The notes under the pieces are model-generated. The model made no database searches and was not told where the DNA came from. It saw only the letters and a list, made by a program, of their open reading frames with translations. This document shows positions 21,629 through 32,989 of a stretch of DNA of 64,000 nucleotides, piece after piece (within the stretch, counting starts at the first letter, position 1; each line of letters starts with the position of its first letter). Position numbers and translations under genes: made by a program. Source of the stretch: Neofusicoccum parvum (taxonomy: Eukaryota > Ascomycota > Dothideomycetes > Botryosphaeriales > Botryosphaeriaceae); NCBI GenBank assembly GCA_020912385.1, contig CP087220.1, forward strand, positions 186,001 to 250,000, given 5' to 3'.

Positions 21629-22482
21629 TGGGGGCGGGGGTGTGGGCGTTTTCTTTGGCGGCGTTGGCGGGTGAGCGGGAGTTCGCGCGTGACGTTGTTG
21701 ACATCATCATGGAACGGATGAAACATGAAGAATTATGACTGTGGATATGTCTAGCAGCTGTGTTTAAAAAGATAAAAGAGGGAAGGAAACGGAGGCAGAA
21801 GATAGAATAGAGAGCGTGTAAAGCACTGATGAATGAAAACGACACGCAAGACCAAGCTGGGGACACATCTTCCTTGCTTGAACCGTAGGTGTCCGACGCC
21901 CGTGTCGGGCCGATTTACGGAGCACTATTAATTCCTCCAGCGTCATCACAAGCGAGCAAGCTGCAGGTGCTCAGGTGGCTCTCCTGTCTTATTTCTCGTC
22001 GTTTTGTCTGTAGTTAACCAGTTACTATCTCAATGCTGCCGTTTGCTTTACGTCTTGCACACGGGCTCTCCCACTCCTTAGTGGTCTATTCAAATATAGC
22101 CCATCTGACCGCTTTCCTCCTGTCCATTCCTCCATCTGCTTACGGCTGTAGTTGGTTGTAGTTGGTTGTAGATGGCTTTAGACGGCTATGTGCACGCAGC
22201 AGTAAGTGCGGGGTCTACACGGACAGAACTGGCACAGTTCGAGTAAGCTGGTGTCCTTGACCGTAGTCTTCCCGATTGTGGTCATGAAAGCCAGGCGTCT
22301 TGAGTGTTAGTCAATGCCCTGTTAGTAATGCAGCTGCAGGACGGAACAACGGCACGCCGCCCTCTAAAAGATAGGCTACTAATATGTACGTGTAGAACCC
22401 GATGATTGACACTAGAATTCCCACTGTCAACGAGTTGCTGAGGCAAGAACGTTGTCCTCCTACCTCAGTTTAGTCACCAAAC
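21629..22482. other. Intergenic, promoter region of the DHA1-type exporter
   Basis: No gene is supported in these 854 bp. A short tandem repeat lies inside (see separate entry). Confidence 0.4.
22147..22180 (+). repeat. Short tandem repeat, unit GTTGGTTGTA
   Basis: Two perfect 10-bp copies occupy 22151-22160 and 22161-22170. They are preceded by a partial copy (22147-22150) and followed by a diverged one (GATGGCTTTA). The array is about 310 bp upstream of the exporter ATG and could be a binding-site array or simple slippage. Confidence 0.6.
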
Positions 22483-24013
22483 ATGGAGAAATCCCCCGAG
22501 GAACCGCCACAGACTCTCGCGTCCACCACCGTCCTTGTTTCCGAGGCCCATGAGCATGACGTCCAACTTGCGTACCAATGGCCAAAGGTATGCATCACGA
22601 TATTTCAATGATTCCCAGCTAATGACTCTCGACCAAATAGAAAAAGAAGTTCATTGTAGCCTCAGTCTACTGCCTAGCGATGTCCAACAGTACGCTCGCC
22701 TCAAGCCTGCCTGGGGGCACCTCAGTGTACCTACGCAGCTACTTCTCTATCACCGATCCTCTCTTGGCCGCCTTGCCGACCTCCATGTACCTCGTGGGAT
22801 ACGTCGTTGGACCGTTGTTCTTCGCGCTCCTGAGCGAGCGATTCGGTCGCAAGCCCATGATACTTCTGAGCCACATCCTCTTTACCTGCGCTACTCTGGG
22901 ATGCGCGTTATCGCCGTCCTTCCAGATCCTGGTGTTCTTCCGGGCCATAGCCGGTGTTGGAGGGGCGACACCCATATCTCTCATCGGAGGCGTCTACTCG
23001 GATCTCTACGCCGACCAGCGGGTGCGGGGTCGCGCAACGGCAGCCTACTCGGTGGTAAGTGCAGACAATTTGAACCATGCAACAGGACTGATGGTCTGCA
23101 GATAACAACAATACCGATAACCATGGGTCCAACAATGTTTGGATATGTGAGTCTGGCTGGCTGGCGCTGGTCGTTCTATTTGTCCACCATCATCGCGGGC
23201 TGTACACTGCTCCTCCTCGTACTTGTTCCCGAAACATACGCACCTATCCTTCTTGTCAGAAAGGCTCCTCATTCGGCTGCAAAGTCTCCAGGGGAAACAA
23301 ATATCTTTCACATTCTGTTCGTTTCAGTGTCGCGACCGATCAAGATGCTCTTCACCGAACCAATCGTCATCTTCTCCACCATGTATGTTTCGCTTATCTT
23401 CGCTGTACTCTTTCTTTTCTTTCAAGCATATCCTTTCATCTTCCGTGGTGTCTACAGCATGTCTCCTCCAACGGCAGGGCTTGCCCTGATCCCCATAGGC
23501 GTTGGGTGCATTTTTGGAATGGCCATCTTCCTATGGTGGGATAACAAGCTTCACGAAGCAAAGCGCCGAGGCGAGCCGTGGTCATACAAAGAAGAGTACC
23601 AGAGACTGCCACTGGCCTGCGGCGCCGGGCCTGCCCTCGCCGCGTCCATTTTTTGGCTGGCCTGGACGTGCAGGGCCGACATCCACTGGATCGTCCCCAT
23701 GCTCGCTGGCCTCCCTTTTGGCGCAGCCTACATCGTCATCTTCATCGCATTCTTCAACTACCTGACCGACGCCTACAAGACCTACTCCGCCAGCGCCATG
23801 GCGGCCGCGAGCTGCGGACGGAGCTTGACCGGCGCGTTGCTAGTCTTAGCTGCCGACAGTATGTACCAGCATTTGGGCCCGTCCTGGGCTACGACCGTTC
23901 CGGCTCTCGCCAGCTTGGCTATGGTGCCCATACCCTTCGTCTTCATACGGTACGGTGATAGTATTCGTGGGAGAAGCCGCATCTGCCAGGAACTAAACAA
24001 GGCAGGCATGTAG
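22483..24013 (+). CDS. MFS transporter, DHA1 drug/polyamine-type (476 aa, 3 exons)
   Basis: Exons are 22483-22587, 22641-23054 and 23102-24013; introns are 53 nt (GTATGC) and 47 nt (GTAAGT). The start at 22483 gives a 37-residue cytosolic N-terminus before helix 1. MFS motif A is present as GPLFFALLSERFGRKPM between helices 2 and 3, and the motif C-like helix follows with PITMGPTMFGYVSLAGWRW. The loop LVLVPETYAPILLVRK is typical of the fungal drug:H+ antiporter-1 group (FLR1/TPO-like). Expected to be a 12-helix plasma-membrane exporter. Substrate unknown. It lies between the Zn2Cys6 regulator and the oxidase/RidA island, so it may belong to either. Confidence 0.87.
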
Positions 24014-24158
24014 AGAGGTAGAGGAAGTAAGATAATGGAAACACAACTTAGACTCAACGTTTATTCGATGGTCGTGATTAAAATGGTTTTGTAGCTCATC
24101 TCATAACTCCGATCTATAAACTAATGGAAATGCTGCTCTACACCCACACGACTATCGC

Positions 24159-25351
24159 CTAAAGCCTTGCCAGTGGGCCGTCCGCCCTGACTACTCCAAG
24201 GCAGTCTTTGGTTATATCAGCAACTGACGAGCATCCCGTCAGCTGCATACACCTCTTGAAGTCATCATACAATATGCTCAACATCTTCTCCACTCCGGCC
24301 TGTCCGTCGTACGCCAGGCCCCACAGCGCCGGCCTCCCAACCCAGCAGCAGTCAGCCCCCAGCGCCAGCGCCTTGAAGATGTCGCTCCCGCTCCTGATCC
24401 CGCCATCGATGTGGACCTTAATCTTGCCCTCCGCCGCTCTGACGCACTCCGGCAGGGCGTCGATAGTTGCAGGCGTGCCGTCCAACTGCCTCCCACCGTG
24501 ATTGCTCACGATCACGCCATCGCAGCCATACTCCCTCGCCAGCAGCACATCCTCCGCCGTCAACACGCCCTTAATCCAAACCTCCATCCCAGTCCTCTCC
24601 CGCAACCACGCCACCTCCGCCCACGAATGCGCGTCCGAGTTCAACGACGCAAACCCATCATCATGCGTCTGCCTCCGAATCGCCTCGGAATCGCGCTCCA
24701 GCACCGGGAACCCCAGACCAGACGGCGTGCGGAAGTCCGCGCGGTGCTCGTTGAAGCGGACACCCAGAACCGGGCTGTCGGCGGTGAGCAGGACGGCGGC
24801 GCAGCCGGCGGCGGCGGCGCGCGCGACCACGCGCTCCTGCAGCGCGCGGTCGCGCATCGTGTACAGCTGCATGCCGTGCGCCATGCGCGGCCACGCCGCC
24901 GTGCCGGCCGCCCGGATCGCCGCCGCCGCGTGGTTCGCGTACGACGAGATGCCCATGTGCACGCGCGCCGCGGCGCACGCGCGGGCGGTCGCGAGCTCGC
25001 CGTCGGGATGCGCCATGGCTTGCAGGCCGGCGGGAGAGATGCAGAGGGGGAAGGAGATCTTTTCGCCGAAGACGGTGGTGCTGGTGTCGATGGCGGAGAC
25101 GTCGCGGAGGACGCGGGGGCGCAGCCGGTATTTGGAGTAGGCGGTGGTGTTTTCGTGGACGGTGATTTGGTCCGTGGCGCCGGAGTTGTAGAAGTCTGTG
25201 TGGAGGAGGTTAGCAGGGTGGGTGATGTTAGGGAATGGAAGTATTTCATACCCCGCGCGGAGGTAGAGAGCTTCTTGGAGGCTGCTTCCTTCAGATCATC
25301 AATGCTGAGAATGACCTCCTTCGAAGGAGTTGGAATCGGTCGGCCTGCCAT
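24159..25351 (-). CDS. FMN-dependent 2-hydroxy-acid oxidase/dehydrogenase, copy A (378 aa, 2 exons)
   Basis: Exons are 25351-25252 and 25195-24159; the 56-nt intron (GTATGA...CACAG) splits an Asp codon in DFYNSGA. The active-site signature is S264-N-H266-G-G-R269-Q270 in [14 protein letters not shown]266 is the catalytic base and the Arg binds the carboxylate. The FMN-phosphate region is [22 protein letters not shown], and the Lys in VWIKGVLTAED is also conserved. The family (glycolate oxidase, lactate oxidase, lactate 2-monooxygenase) oxidises 2-hydroxy acids to 2-oxo acids with FMN. There is no cytochrome b5 domain, so it is not flavocytochrome b2. No clear peroxisomal SKL-type end: it finishes GPLARL, whose last three residues, ARL, are a weak PTS1-like form. 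It is divergent from RidA. Confidence 0.92.
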
Positions 25352-25692
25352 GCTGGGTCCAGGCACCGCGAGCAGGTGACGACTGAAGACCGGAGAATGA
25401 GGGGCAAATGCTCACAACCATGCGGAGCTTATCGGTTTTATGTATACGCTATCTGGTCGCCCTGTCGGGACAATTGTCGATTTAGCCGAGGGTGGAGAGC
25501 ATGGGTTAGCACTGACTAACATGGGACTTACTAACAGCCTGTCAACCGCACATTATTAATGCGTAGGGCGTGCACATGACAAGCGCTCCACTTTGAGCTG
25601 GGTTACCTCTGATTCTTGAGCACAAGACTTTCTTTTGCATTTCATCACATTTCTACTGCATTCCCATTGCTAGACTCTAGCTCGACGTCATC
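25352..25692. promoter_or_regulatory. Divergent promoter, oxidase A / RidA
   Basis: The two start codons are 341 bp apart, so the pair probably shares upstream elements. I could not assign a specific operator or TATA box. Confidence 0.45.
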
Positions 25693-26202
25693 ATGTCCAC
25701 CTCAAGAGTTCCGGTCTACAGCGATAAGGCGCCAAAGCCAGCTTCATTCCTCTCTCAGGCTATCGTGGATGGAAATCGAGTGTTTTGCTCTGGCCAGGTT
25801 GGTCTGGATCCGCAAGACGGCAAGATGGTCCAGGGCACCGTCCAAGACAGAACGGTGAGTGCACCAAGACCTTCGTGGACTCCTCTAACAACCCCTTCAA
25901 CCAGGCTCAAGTCTTGAAAAATCTCGGAGCTGTCTTGGAATCTGCTGGGTCAAATCTATCAAGGGTCATCAAAGTAAACATCTATCTCACAGACCTCGGC
26001 GATTTTACAGCCATGAATGAGGTTTACGAGACTTTCTTCGAAAATCCGAGGCCGGTGAGTAATTCCATTGCGTCAGAACACTGAAAGGGAAGCGATCTGA
26101 TCAATGCGATAGGCTCGGACTTGCGTGGGCGTCAAAATGTTGCCTTTGGGAACGGATGTTGAGATTGAGTGCATTGCAAGCATCGACAAGCCCAAGCTGT
26201 GA
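25693..26202 (+). CDS. RidA/YjgF/UK114 family enamine-imine deaminase (133 aa, 3 exons)
   Basis: Exons are 25693-25854, 25905-26054 and 26113-26202, with introns of 50 nt (GTGAGT) and 58 nt (GTGAGT). Key residues are present after splicing: R106 in PARTCVGVKMLPLG, which contacts the 2-imino acid carboxylate, and E122 in DVEIECIA. CSGQVGLDP and VNIYLTDLGDF are the other conserved blocks. Length matches the trimeric family. RidA hydrolyses reactive enamines/imines formed from amino acids to 2-oxo acids and ammonia. The gene is divergent from a 2-hydroxy-acid oxidase and close to an amino-acid permease, consistent with amino-acid breakdown. No mitochondrial presequence is visible, so a cytosolic location is likely. 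Confidence 0.92.
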
Positions 26203-26518
26203 TCTAGGCTTTCATGTCGGTCATTTTGGCCTTGGCCCTCCTTAGTAGATAGTGCCGTTGTTGGAGTCCGAACGTGGTGCGGCTCGAATACATACCAAGG
26301 AGCATTTCATGGCAATGTACTCAACAGCTTAATCCAACCTCCCATGGGACAAGGAATACGATGGCTCTAACCACTGCCAAGCAATTTTCATCGAAGTTTT
26401 CGGCCGGCTTATAACCGCCACCGCCTCCGAGTGTCATAGGGCGCGCATCTCGCTAGCGCCTCTCTTCTTCTCCCCCACTTCCCACCAAGTACAGTCATCA
26501 TCAGTCACCAACGCCAGC
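26203..26518 (+). promoter_or_regulatory. Promoter region of the bZIP gene
   Basis: This 316-bp gap has a pyrimidine-rich leader (about 26460-26485) just before the bZIP start codon. No gene or clear TATA box is seen. Confidence 0.35.
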
Positions 26519-28270
26519 ATGGTCCAACGCCGCAGACCGCGCGATGCCGGAACAGATCCTGACAATGCAGCGGAGAGAAAGTATGGGGTGATACCCAATC
26601 TAAGCGATTAATTTGCGTGCTGATCGAGCTGCGCAGAAAACTTCGAAACCGGATGTCGCAACAGGCATTCCGCCAACGCCAGGTTTCTTATATAAGAGAT
26701 CTAGAGAGGCGTCTAGAGAGATCAGCCGCTACGGACAATGAACGGGTTGCCGAGCTGGAGGAGGAAAATCAGCGCCTGCGCAAACAGCTCACAGCTTGTA
26801 GAGACAGGCTCGCCAGTGCACAAGCTTCATTGCAGCATCTATGTCGGCTAATGCATGATACTCTGAGTGAATCAACTGCTACAGGCATTGCGCCTGATTC
26901 GGCGGAACAAGAAGCTCCTGGAGAGTTGAACGCCGACCAGCAAGAAGACATCGCCCACGGCATGATGCGTCCTGCTTGCACAGAACCTCAACTCGAGCTC
27001 GTGTCTGCATTAGAGACTGGTCAACGCAGTCAATCTGAGCGAGATGGCGAATTGTCACCAGCCACAATGTCCTTCGACCAGGATGAGGCCTACACCGAGG
27101 CAATGGGTACATTTGACTTCCTCGCGAATGCATTTCCAACCCCGGAGAGAATGCAGGACGATCACACAAATGCTGAACAAGACGCGAACATGGAACTCCC
27201 TATAGGAGCAGAATACACTATATGCGATGAAGTTCCTGGAATTTGGTCGTACGGTTACCAGATGGGTCCATCGGCGTACCAGCACGCTATGGAACGCAGC
27301 CCGCGTCTCCGCGGCAGCAACATCAAAAGCTCCAACTCGATCTTTTCCGACCACATCAGCTCGCTCAGAGATTGCATTTGGAACAAGTGGCAACAAATTG
27401 GGGAGAAGCAGCCAGCAGACATCAGATTGTACGGAGACGACGGCCGTCTGCTCGCATGTACGCTGACAAAACCATTTCGACAGGTACAAACTCCAGCAGT
27501 CCGTCTCGGTCATGTTCTCAATGTTCAACGGACTCACCCGCCCTCTCGCCATGTCGTGGTACACGCCAACCAAATGGTACAACTACATCTCCGACCTGAC
27601 CACCTGGCAGCTGAACCCCACCCGCGAAATGTACGCCCGCCTGCACCCACGATATCGACCATCAGCACTACAAATAACCGAATCCTACCCCGCCTTCATC
27701 GACTGGAGCCCCTTCCCCGCGCTACGCGACAAGCTCATCCTCACGCACGCAGCCAACCCCCTCATCGACGAGATCCTCCTCGACATGGCGAACTCCTACG
27801 TCGTCGAGACAGACCTCTCGCTCCTCCTCCGCACCGCGCGCCGCCCGACACCCGGCTACGTGCACGTCTGGGACATCATCCAAGCGATGAGCGACGACGA
27901 CGCTTCCGGCCCTCCCTCCGACGACAGCACCACCACGCTCCCAGCGCCCAGCGCCGCCGCCATCTTCCAGTCGCCGGCGCGCGCGCGCCTCGTCTTCCGC
28001 CTGCTGCGCATGGACGACGGCGCCGCCGTCTACAAGCTCGACCCGGCTGTGTTCGCAAAGCACCCAGAGCTCTACTCGCCCGAGCTGGCCGACGTCGTGG
28101 CGGCTGGCGCGCCGCTTGCGTCGTCTCCGCCGCCGCTCGTGGCGTCGCCGCAGGCGCAGCCGGTGCGCGTGCCCATTCCGCATCCCGTGCGGCTGGATCG
28201 GGAGACGCTGAAGGTGTATCGCCATTTCGCGGATTGGTCGTTGAATGCGATTTGCGATGCGCGCTGGTAG
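26519..28270 (+). CDS. bZIP transcription factor with C-terminal DUF3425 (546 aa, 3 exons)
   Basis: Exons are 26519-26580, 26637-27428 and 27484-28270 (1641 nt). The first intron (56 nt, GTATGG) interrupts the basic region, which after splicing reads KKLRNRMSQQAFRQRQ with the invariant N25-x7-R33. A leucine zipper of about five heptads follows to residue 85. The second intron (55 nt, GTACGG, branch GCTGAC) joins the zipper half to the DUF3425 domain, beginning LYKLQQSVSVMFSMFN and including MSWYTPTKWYNYI and DWSPFPALRDKLI. This domain pair is a common fungal nuclear regulator type (AP-1-like). It sits in the middle of the oxidase/RidA/permease island and is a good candidate for its pathway-specific regulator, by position only. 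Confidence 0.87.
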
Positions 28271-28517
28271 GCGGGATGGGGGTGGGATGGGAGGTTTACG
28301 TGGTTTGAGGAGGCGTTGATGGGACGCCAAAGCGTTCGTGGAAAAATTACTTGCAAACCGAAGCTGGGAAGGATGATTTCTGACTGATCAAGTGTGGAAA
28401 AGGATGACGAGCACAAGAGGACCAAGGTCTGTTTCAGCGCACGTTTGATTCATGTCTGTCCTTCCGATTCATTCCAAGTCTTATCTCAATGTAATGGTGA
28501 GACCACGGCTTTACACC

Positions 28518-30426
28518 TTAGAAACGCATGTAGGTCAAAGCTCGTTTCCAAGTCGACAGTGAATGGTAGTGCTCAATCTTCGCCTCCTCCTCTGGATCCA
28601 CATCCCGCCTGCCAGTCTGCAAATCGATCTCTTTCAGCGGGATCGTCTTCGTGCGGTAGATCAGCTTGTGCCCCGCCCAGAAGAGGAAGAAGGTCGGGCC
28701 GCCCAGGAAATTTGAGAAGAAGGTCTCTGCAGACGCACCACCTCCGATCGGCTTGATGGAGACACAGAATTGGCAGATGATCTAAGAGAGAAGAGTCAGT
28801 AATGCCGAGGAACTCAGGGGGAAAGCACTTACCATGAACACGATCATCACGAACGCCAGCACCGAAAACCACGGCCACAGGGTCGCCTTGAACTGGTAGC
28901 GCTTCTGCAGCACGTCGTCACCCTGGGCCTTAACCGCGGCGTGGAAGCGCCAGTTGCAGGCGATGATGGTCAGCCAGGCGAAGAAGAAGGTCAGGCCGGA
29001 GATGGACGAGAACCAGCCGAACACGACGGCGCCGGTGGAGCTGCAGTTCAGATAAGCCAGCACGATACCCACGGTACCCGACGCGACGAGCGCCGCGTAC
29101 GGGCGGCCCAGCCGGTCGGTGTTCGCGAGCCAGGCGGGCGCGAAGCCCTCCTCGGCCAGGCCCTTCATGACGCGCGAGCTGATGTAGATGGAGGTGCTGC
29201 CGACGCTGACGACGCAGACCATGACGACGGCGTTCAGCAGGTCGGGCAGGACCGCGATGCCGGCCTCGTTGATGGCGATCACGAAGGCGGAGCCGTTGGC
29301 GTTGCTGCCGCCCAGCAGGTTCGCGTCGTCGTACGGCACCACGAACGTCAGGAACAGCATCGTCAGCACGTAGAAGATGAAGATCCGCCACATCAGCATC
29401 CGCACCGCCCGCGGCAGGTTGTACCGCGGGTGCTGCGCCTCGCCCACCACCACGCCCACCATCTCCGTGCCGCCGCACGCGAACGCCGCCGTCACGAAGA
29501 CGGCTGCGAACCCGTAGAAGCCGTTGGCCACGCCGTTTTCGAGCCCGGGCCGATGCCAGTACTCGGCCCCGTGGACGCGGCCGGTGGGACCGCCGCCTGG
29601 AGAGATGGATTGTCAGTTGTGATCTTCCCGGTGCTGAATGTGGGGATAGGGGTCTATGCTTACCGCCCATGATGACCCAAATGACGACGAGGAACGTGAC
29701 AACGGCGAGGATCTTGAGAGTGCTAACGATGAATTCGACTTCACCAAAAACGCGGACGGGCGCGAAGTGGATGCACAGGTTGATGACGATGAAAATAGAG
29801 ATCCACAGGGGCGTCCAGCGCGTGTCGTCGTTCCAGTAGTTGATGAGGACCTGTTCGCGCCGAACGAGCATCAGCAATCAGCGCAAAGCAACTCTTTCTT
29901 CTACGTTCAGGGGAATAGTATTGAATGCTTACCACAAAAGCGGAGGATTCAGCTCCAAACACAGCGATCCAGCACAGCCAGTACTGCCAGCCCACCGCAA
30001 ATCCGAGCGACCGGTCGAAGAAGCGAGTGGCATAGCGCGTGAAACTGCCGCTCACGGGCAACACGACGGCCATCTCAGCGAGACACTGCATCATGATGGT
30101 GAGCACCATGCTCATGAGCACGAAGCCCATGATCAGCGATAGCGGGCCGCCATTGTGCAGCCCCTTGCCGGAACCGATGAAGAGACCTGTTCCGATGTTG
30201 GAGCCGATGGCAATCATCTACGGAGCACGTCAGCGACGAGACGAAGACGGTGATGGATGGTGATGGAGAGACTTGCCTGAATGTGACGGGCCTTCAGCTT
30301 CCGCTGGACTTGGTTCACCGGTGCCTGCTGGCCGACGGCCACACTGGTGGTTGGCGCTATGTCGCCGCCGTCGTCGAATTTGCTCATCTCAACATCCACA
30401 TCTTTCTTGTCTGATGAGTCCACCAT
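28518..30426 (-). CDS. Amino-acid permease of the APC superfamily (549 aa, 5 exons, one GC-AG intron)
   Basis: Exons are 30426-30277, 30217-29933, 29850-29664, 29596-28833 and 28781-28518 (1650 nt). The first intron (30218-30276) begins with GCAAGT, a GC-AG intron; it is required because the conserved KARHIQMIAIGSNIGTGLF joins across it. The others are 82, 67 and 51 nt with GTAAGC or GTAAGT donors. Further family blocks are FACGGTEMVGVVVGEA in helix 6 and FFSNFLGGPTFFLFW near the end. The C-terminal tail reads DVDPEEEAKIEHYHS, a charged region like that used for ubiquitin-dependent turnover in yeast permeases. Expected to be a 12-helix plasma-membrane H+/amino-acid symporter. Start at 30426 because no ATG lies farther upstream in frame. 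Confidence 0.92.
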
Positions 30427-31437
30427 CTCGGCTGAATGCGTCTGCAACGACGTTCGAAGTGTAGGTTCGGGCAGGTGAAGACGGAGGCTAGGACCTCAGT
30501 GGTGTGACCGAGTTTTGAATACACACGGCGTAGCCGTCAGAGCAGTGATGAAAAAGTGGAGATCACATCAGTTAATTTAAAGGATTGTGCGACTATCGCC
30601 ACTATCGCTGAGTGAGTGGTGGTGCGTAATTGATAGGAAGTCCGGAGCCCAGCCCCCAGCCTCACCTCGTACTTGGGGCTGGGGCGTTGGGACCAGACAG
30701 ATAAGTTCACGCGGCCCGCAGCCGGGGAAGGCCGATCTTCAGGTCCCTGTAAGGAGGTTCATGCCGACGGTGCGGGGATGTGTCTTAGGCTCTGCCAAAA
30801 CATGGGCTGGCCAAGGGTAGACCCCGGGCGCTAATACTTCACGCCGCCTTGATTTCTGGCTGCAGGAAATACGTAAAAGCTAAACCCTCCGTTCAGTTTG
30901 TTTTCTACAAGAAGCTTGATCATGTATACCCAGTGCCGTTGCTGTTTCACAAGATGCATTGATTGTAGGGGTTTATCTGTGCTGCAGGAGGCACTGATAA
31001 GGAAGTAATAGAATCGACAGTTGTCTCCGGCAAGGTTGCGAAAATTGCAAACACTGCACCAATTCATCCCCCAAAAATCAGCCAGCCTACGGAATAAGTT
31101 GAGGGATCCGCCAGTTATGCAGCCTTACCTCAAGCATTATAATCGGGACTTCGACTGGCGCTTGGCAGACGTTGGGCTGGCCGGATAGGGCCGGCAGTTT
31201 TGCGGGGAAAGTGGAACAGGAAGGCCTCCCCGACCCGAGACGCCACGCAGTACCACATCGCCGGGTCGGTATCTTGGTCCTATCGGGGAACCCTTCACGA
31301 CGCCCCACAGGCAAGAAGGGCGCCCTACAGTGACAAGTCGAAAGTGGGATGCCAATATAGAGCTGCTATCAAGATGCGAGCGACTGCGCATTGCTGTTCC
31401 TCTTTTGCTAAGGGCTTAGTTGCTTCAATCTGAGATC
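30427..31437. other. Intergenic between divergent permease and oxidase B
   Basis: This kilobase contains the permease promoter and the promoter of oxidase B. Short open frames here lack motifs. No TATA box is clear on either side. Confidence 0.4.
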
Positions 31438-32989
31438 ATGGCTAACCGTGGCGTTACTCTCGACCCCCATGTCTTCACTATCAATGACCTCAAGGAGCGT
31501 GGCAGCAGCAAGCTGCCGAAAATGTACAGAGGTACGGTCTTATCTCATCGACAAGGAAGGAATCGGCGCTCTGACACTTGACCAACCGAAAAGACTACTA
31601 CAATGAAGGGGCAATGGACATGATTTCGTAAAGCCACACTTCGCAGAATTTCATTGCTACGCGCCGCTGACAGCGCTCCAGTCTGCGCGAGAACGAAGAT
31701 GCATACAACCGCTACAAAATTCGGCCTCGCATCCTCGTCAATGTCGAGAAGGTGGACACATCGGCGGAAATTTTCGGAACGAAGGTAAGTCCAGCATCAA
31801 AAGCCACGTCCGGGGGCGTTTACAGACTCACTCTCGAAATCAGGTTGCGTTTCCGATGGGCCTGAGTCCCACTGCCATGCACAAACTTGCCCATCCAGAT
31901 GGTGAGCTCGCAACCTCTCGGGCAGCAGCTAAAACCAACATCTGCATGGGTCTCTCTTCGTACGCAACAGAGAGCATGGAGAATGTTGCTGCGCAGGGCC
32001 TCGGCAATCCTTACGTCATGCAGATGTGCGTGCTCAAGGACCGGAGCATCACCCTGCAGCTACTGAAACGAGCAGAGGGTAATCATCACCATTTCGCTTT
32101 CCTGTCTCAAGCATCGGGACGACGCTAACCATTTGACAGCCGCCGGTTACAAAGCACTGTTCCTCTCCGTAGACGTGCCCGTGCTCGGGATGCGCCTCAA
32201 CGAGTACAGGAACAAGTTCGTGCTCCCCGAGGACATGGCCTGGCCCAACATCCTGTCCACGGGCAAGAACGACCTCGGCGGGAGGCACGATTACGGTTGG
32301 GAGCCCCGAGACCCCTGCATTAGCCGCACGCTTATCCGATCGCAGACGCCACCCTGGAATGGGAATCGGCAATTCCGTGGCTGAGAGCCAACACGAAGCT
32401 GCAGATATGGCTCAAGGGCGGTACGTCTGCAATGCCTCTGCTCGGCATGCTCCACTTGCTGACAGCATTGCTCCAGTCAACACGGCCGACGATGTCGTCC
32501 TCGCTATCCGGCACGGCGTCGATGGCGTCGTGGTGTCGAACCACGGTGGACGCCAGCTGGATGGCGTGCCAGCAACCCTGGACGCCCTGAGGGAATGCGC
32601 GCCTGCGGCCAAGGGGAAGATCCCGATTGCGGTCGATGGTGGCATCCGCCGGGGATCCGACATTTTCAAGGCGCTGGCGCTTGGCGCCGACTTTTGCTTT
32701 GTAGGAAGGCTGGCAATATGGGGGCTAGCTGTAAGTTGAGACGTGAAAAGTGCAGGCGCGGTTGCTGACGTTTCGTGCAGTACAAGGGCCAGGAGGGTGT
32801 GGAGTTGGGCATCAAGATCTTGCTGAACGAATTCAGAATCACAATGGCGTTGGCTGGGTAAGTCCGATGCGCTTTTGGGGTGTAGCAACTCAGTTCGCTA
32901 ATTGGATCTACAGATGCCGTTCAGTCAATGAGATTAACAAGTCGCATCTGTCTGTGCTCTCTTCGAGCGGGATATTAAGTAAGCTTTAA
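31438..32989 (+). CDS. FMN-dependent 2-hydroxy-acid oxidase, copy B (367 aa, 9 exons)
   Basis: Exons: 31438-31531, 31594-31627, 31682-31784, 31844-32078, 32140-32295, 32346-32420, 32477-32730, 32781-32857, 32914-32989 (1104 nt). The eight introns are 50-62 nt. Seven have usual donors; intron 5 (32296-32345) has donor GTTGGG and was set because it produces [18 protein letters not shown], a conserved block. The active site is S253-N-H256-G-G-R-Q in [16 protein letters not shown]-phosphate residues lie in [22 protein letters not shown]. Without splicing the locus looks like a broken gene; with it, it is intact. It is a distant paralogue of copy A with a very different exon structure. The C-terminus, LSKL, is close to a peroxisomal SKL signal (SKL exactly at the last three residues), so peroxisomal import is likely. 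Confidence 0.88.

Noticed and set aside
24411..25379. 322-codon plus-strand frame
   Set aside because: It is antisense to oxidase A, whose active-site motifs are intact on the minus strand.
31438..32989. Oxidase B as a frameshifted pseudogene
   Set aside because: At first the frame breaks after HDYG. A 50-nt intron with donor GTTGGG restores the conserved sequence and the whole nine-exon model sums to 368 codons, so the gene is probably intact.
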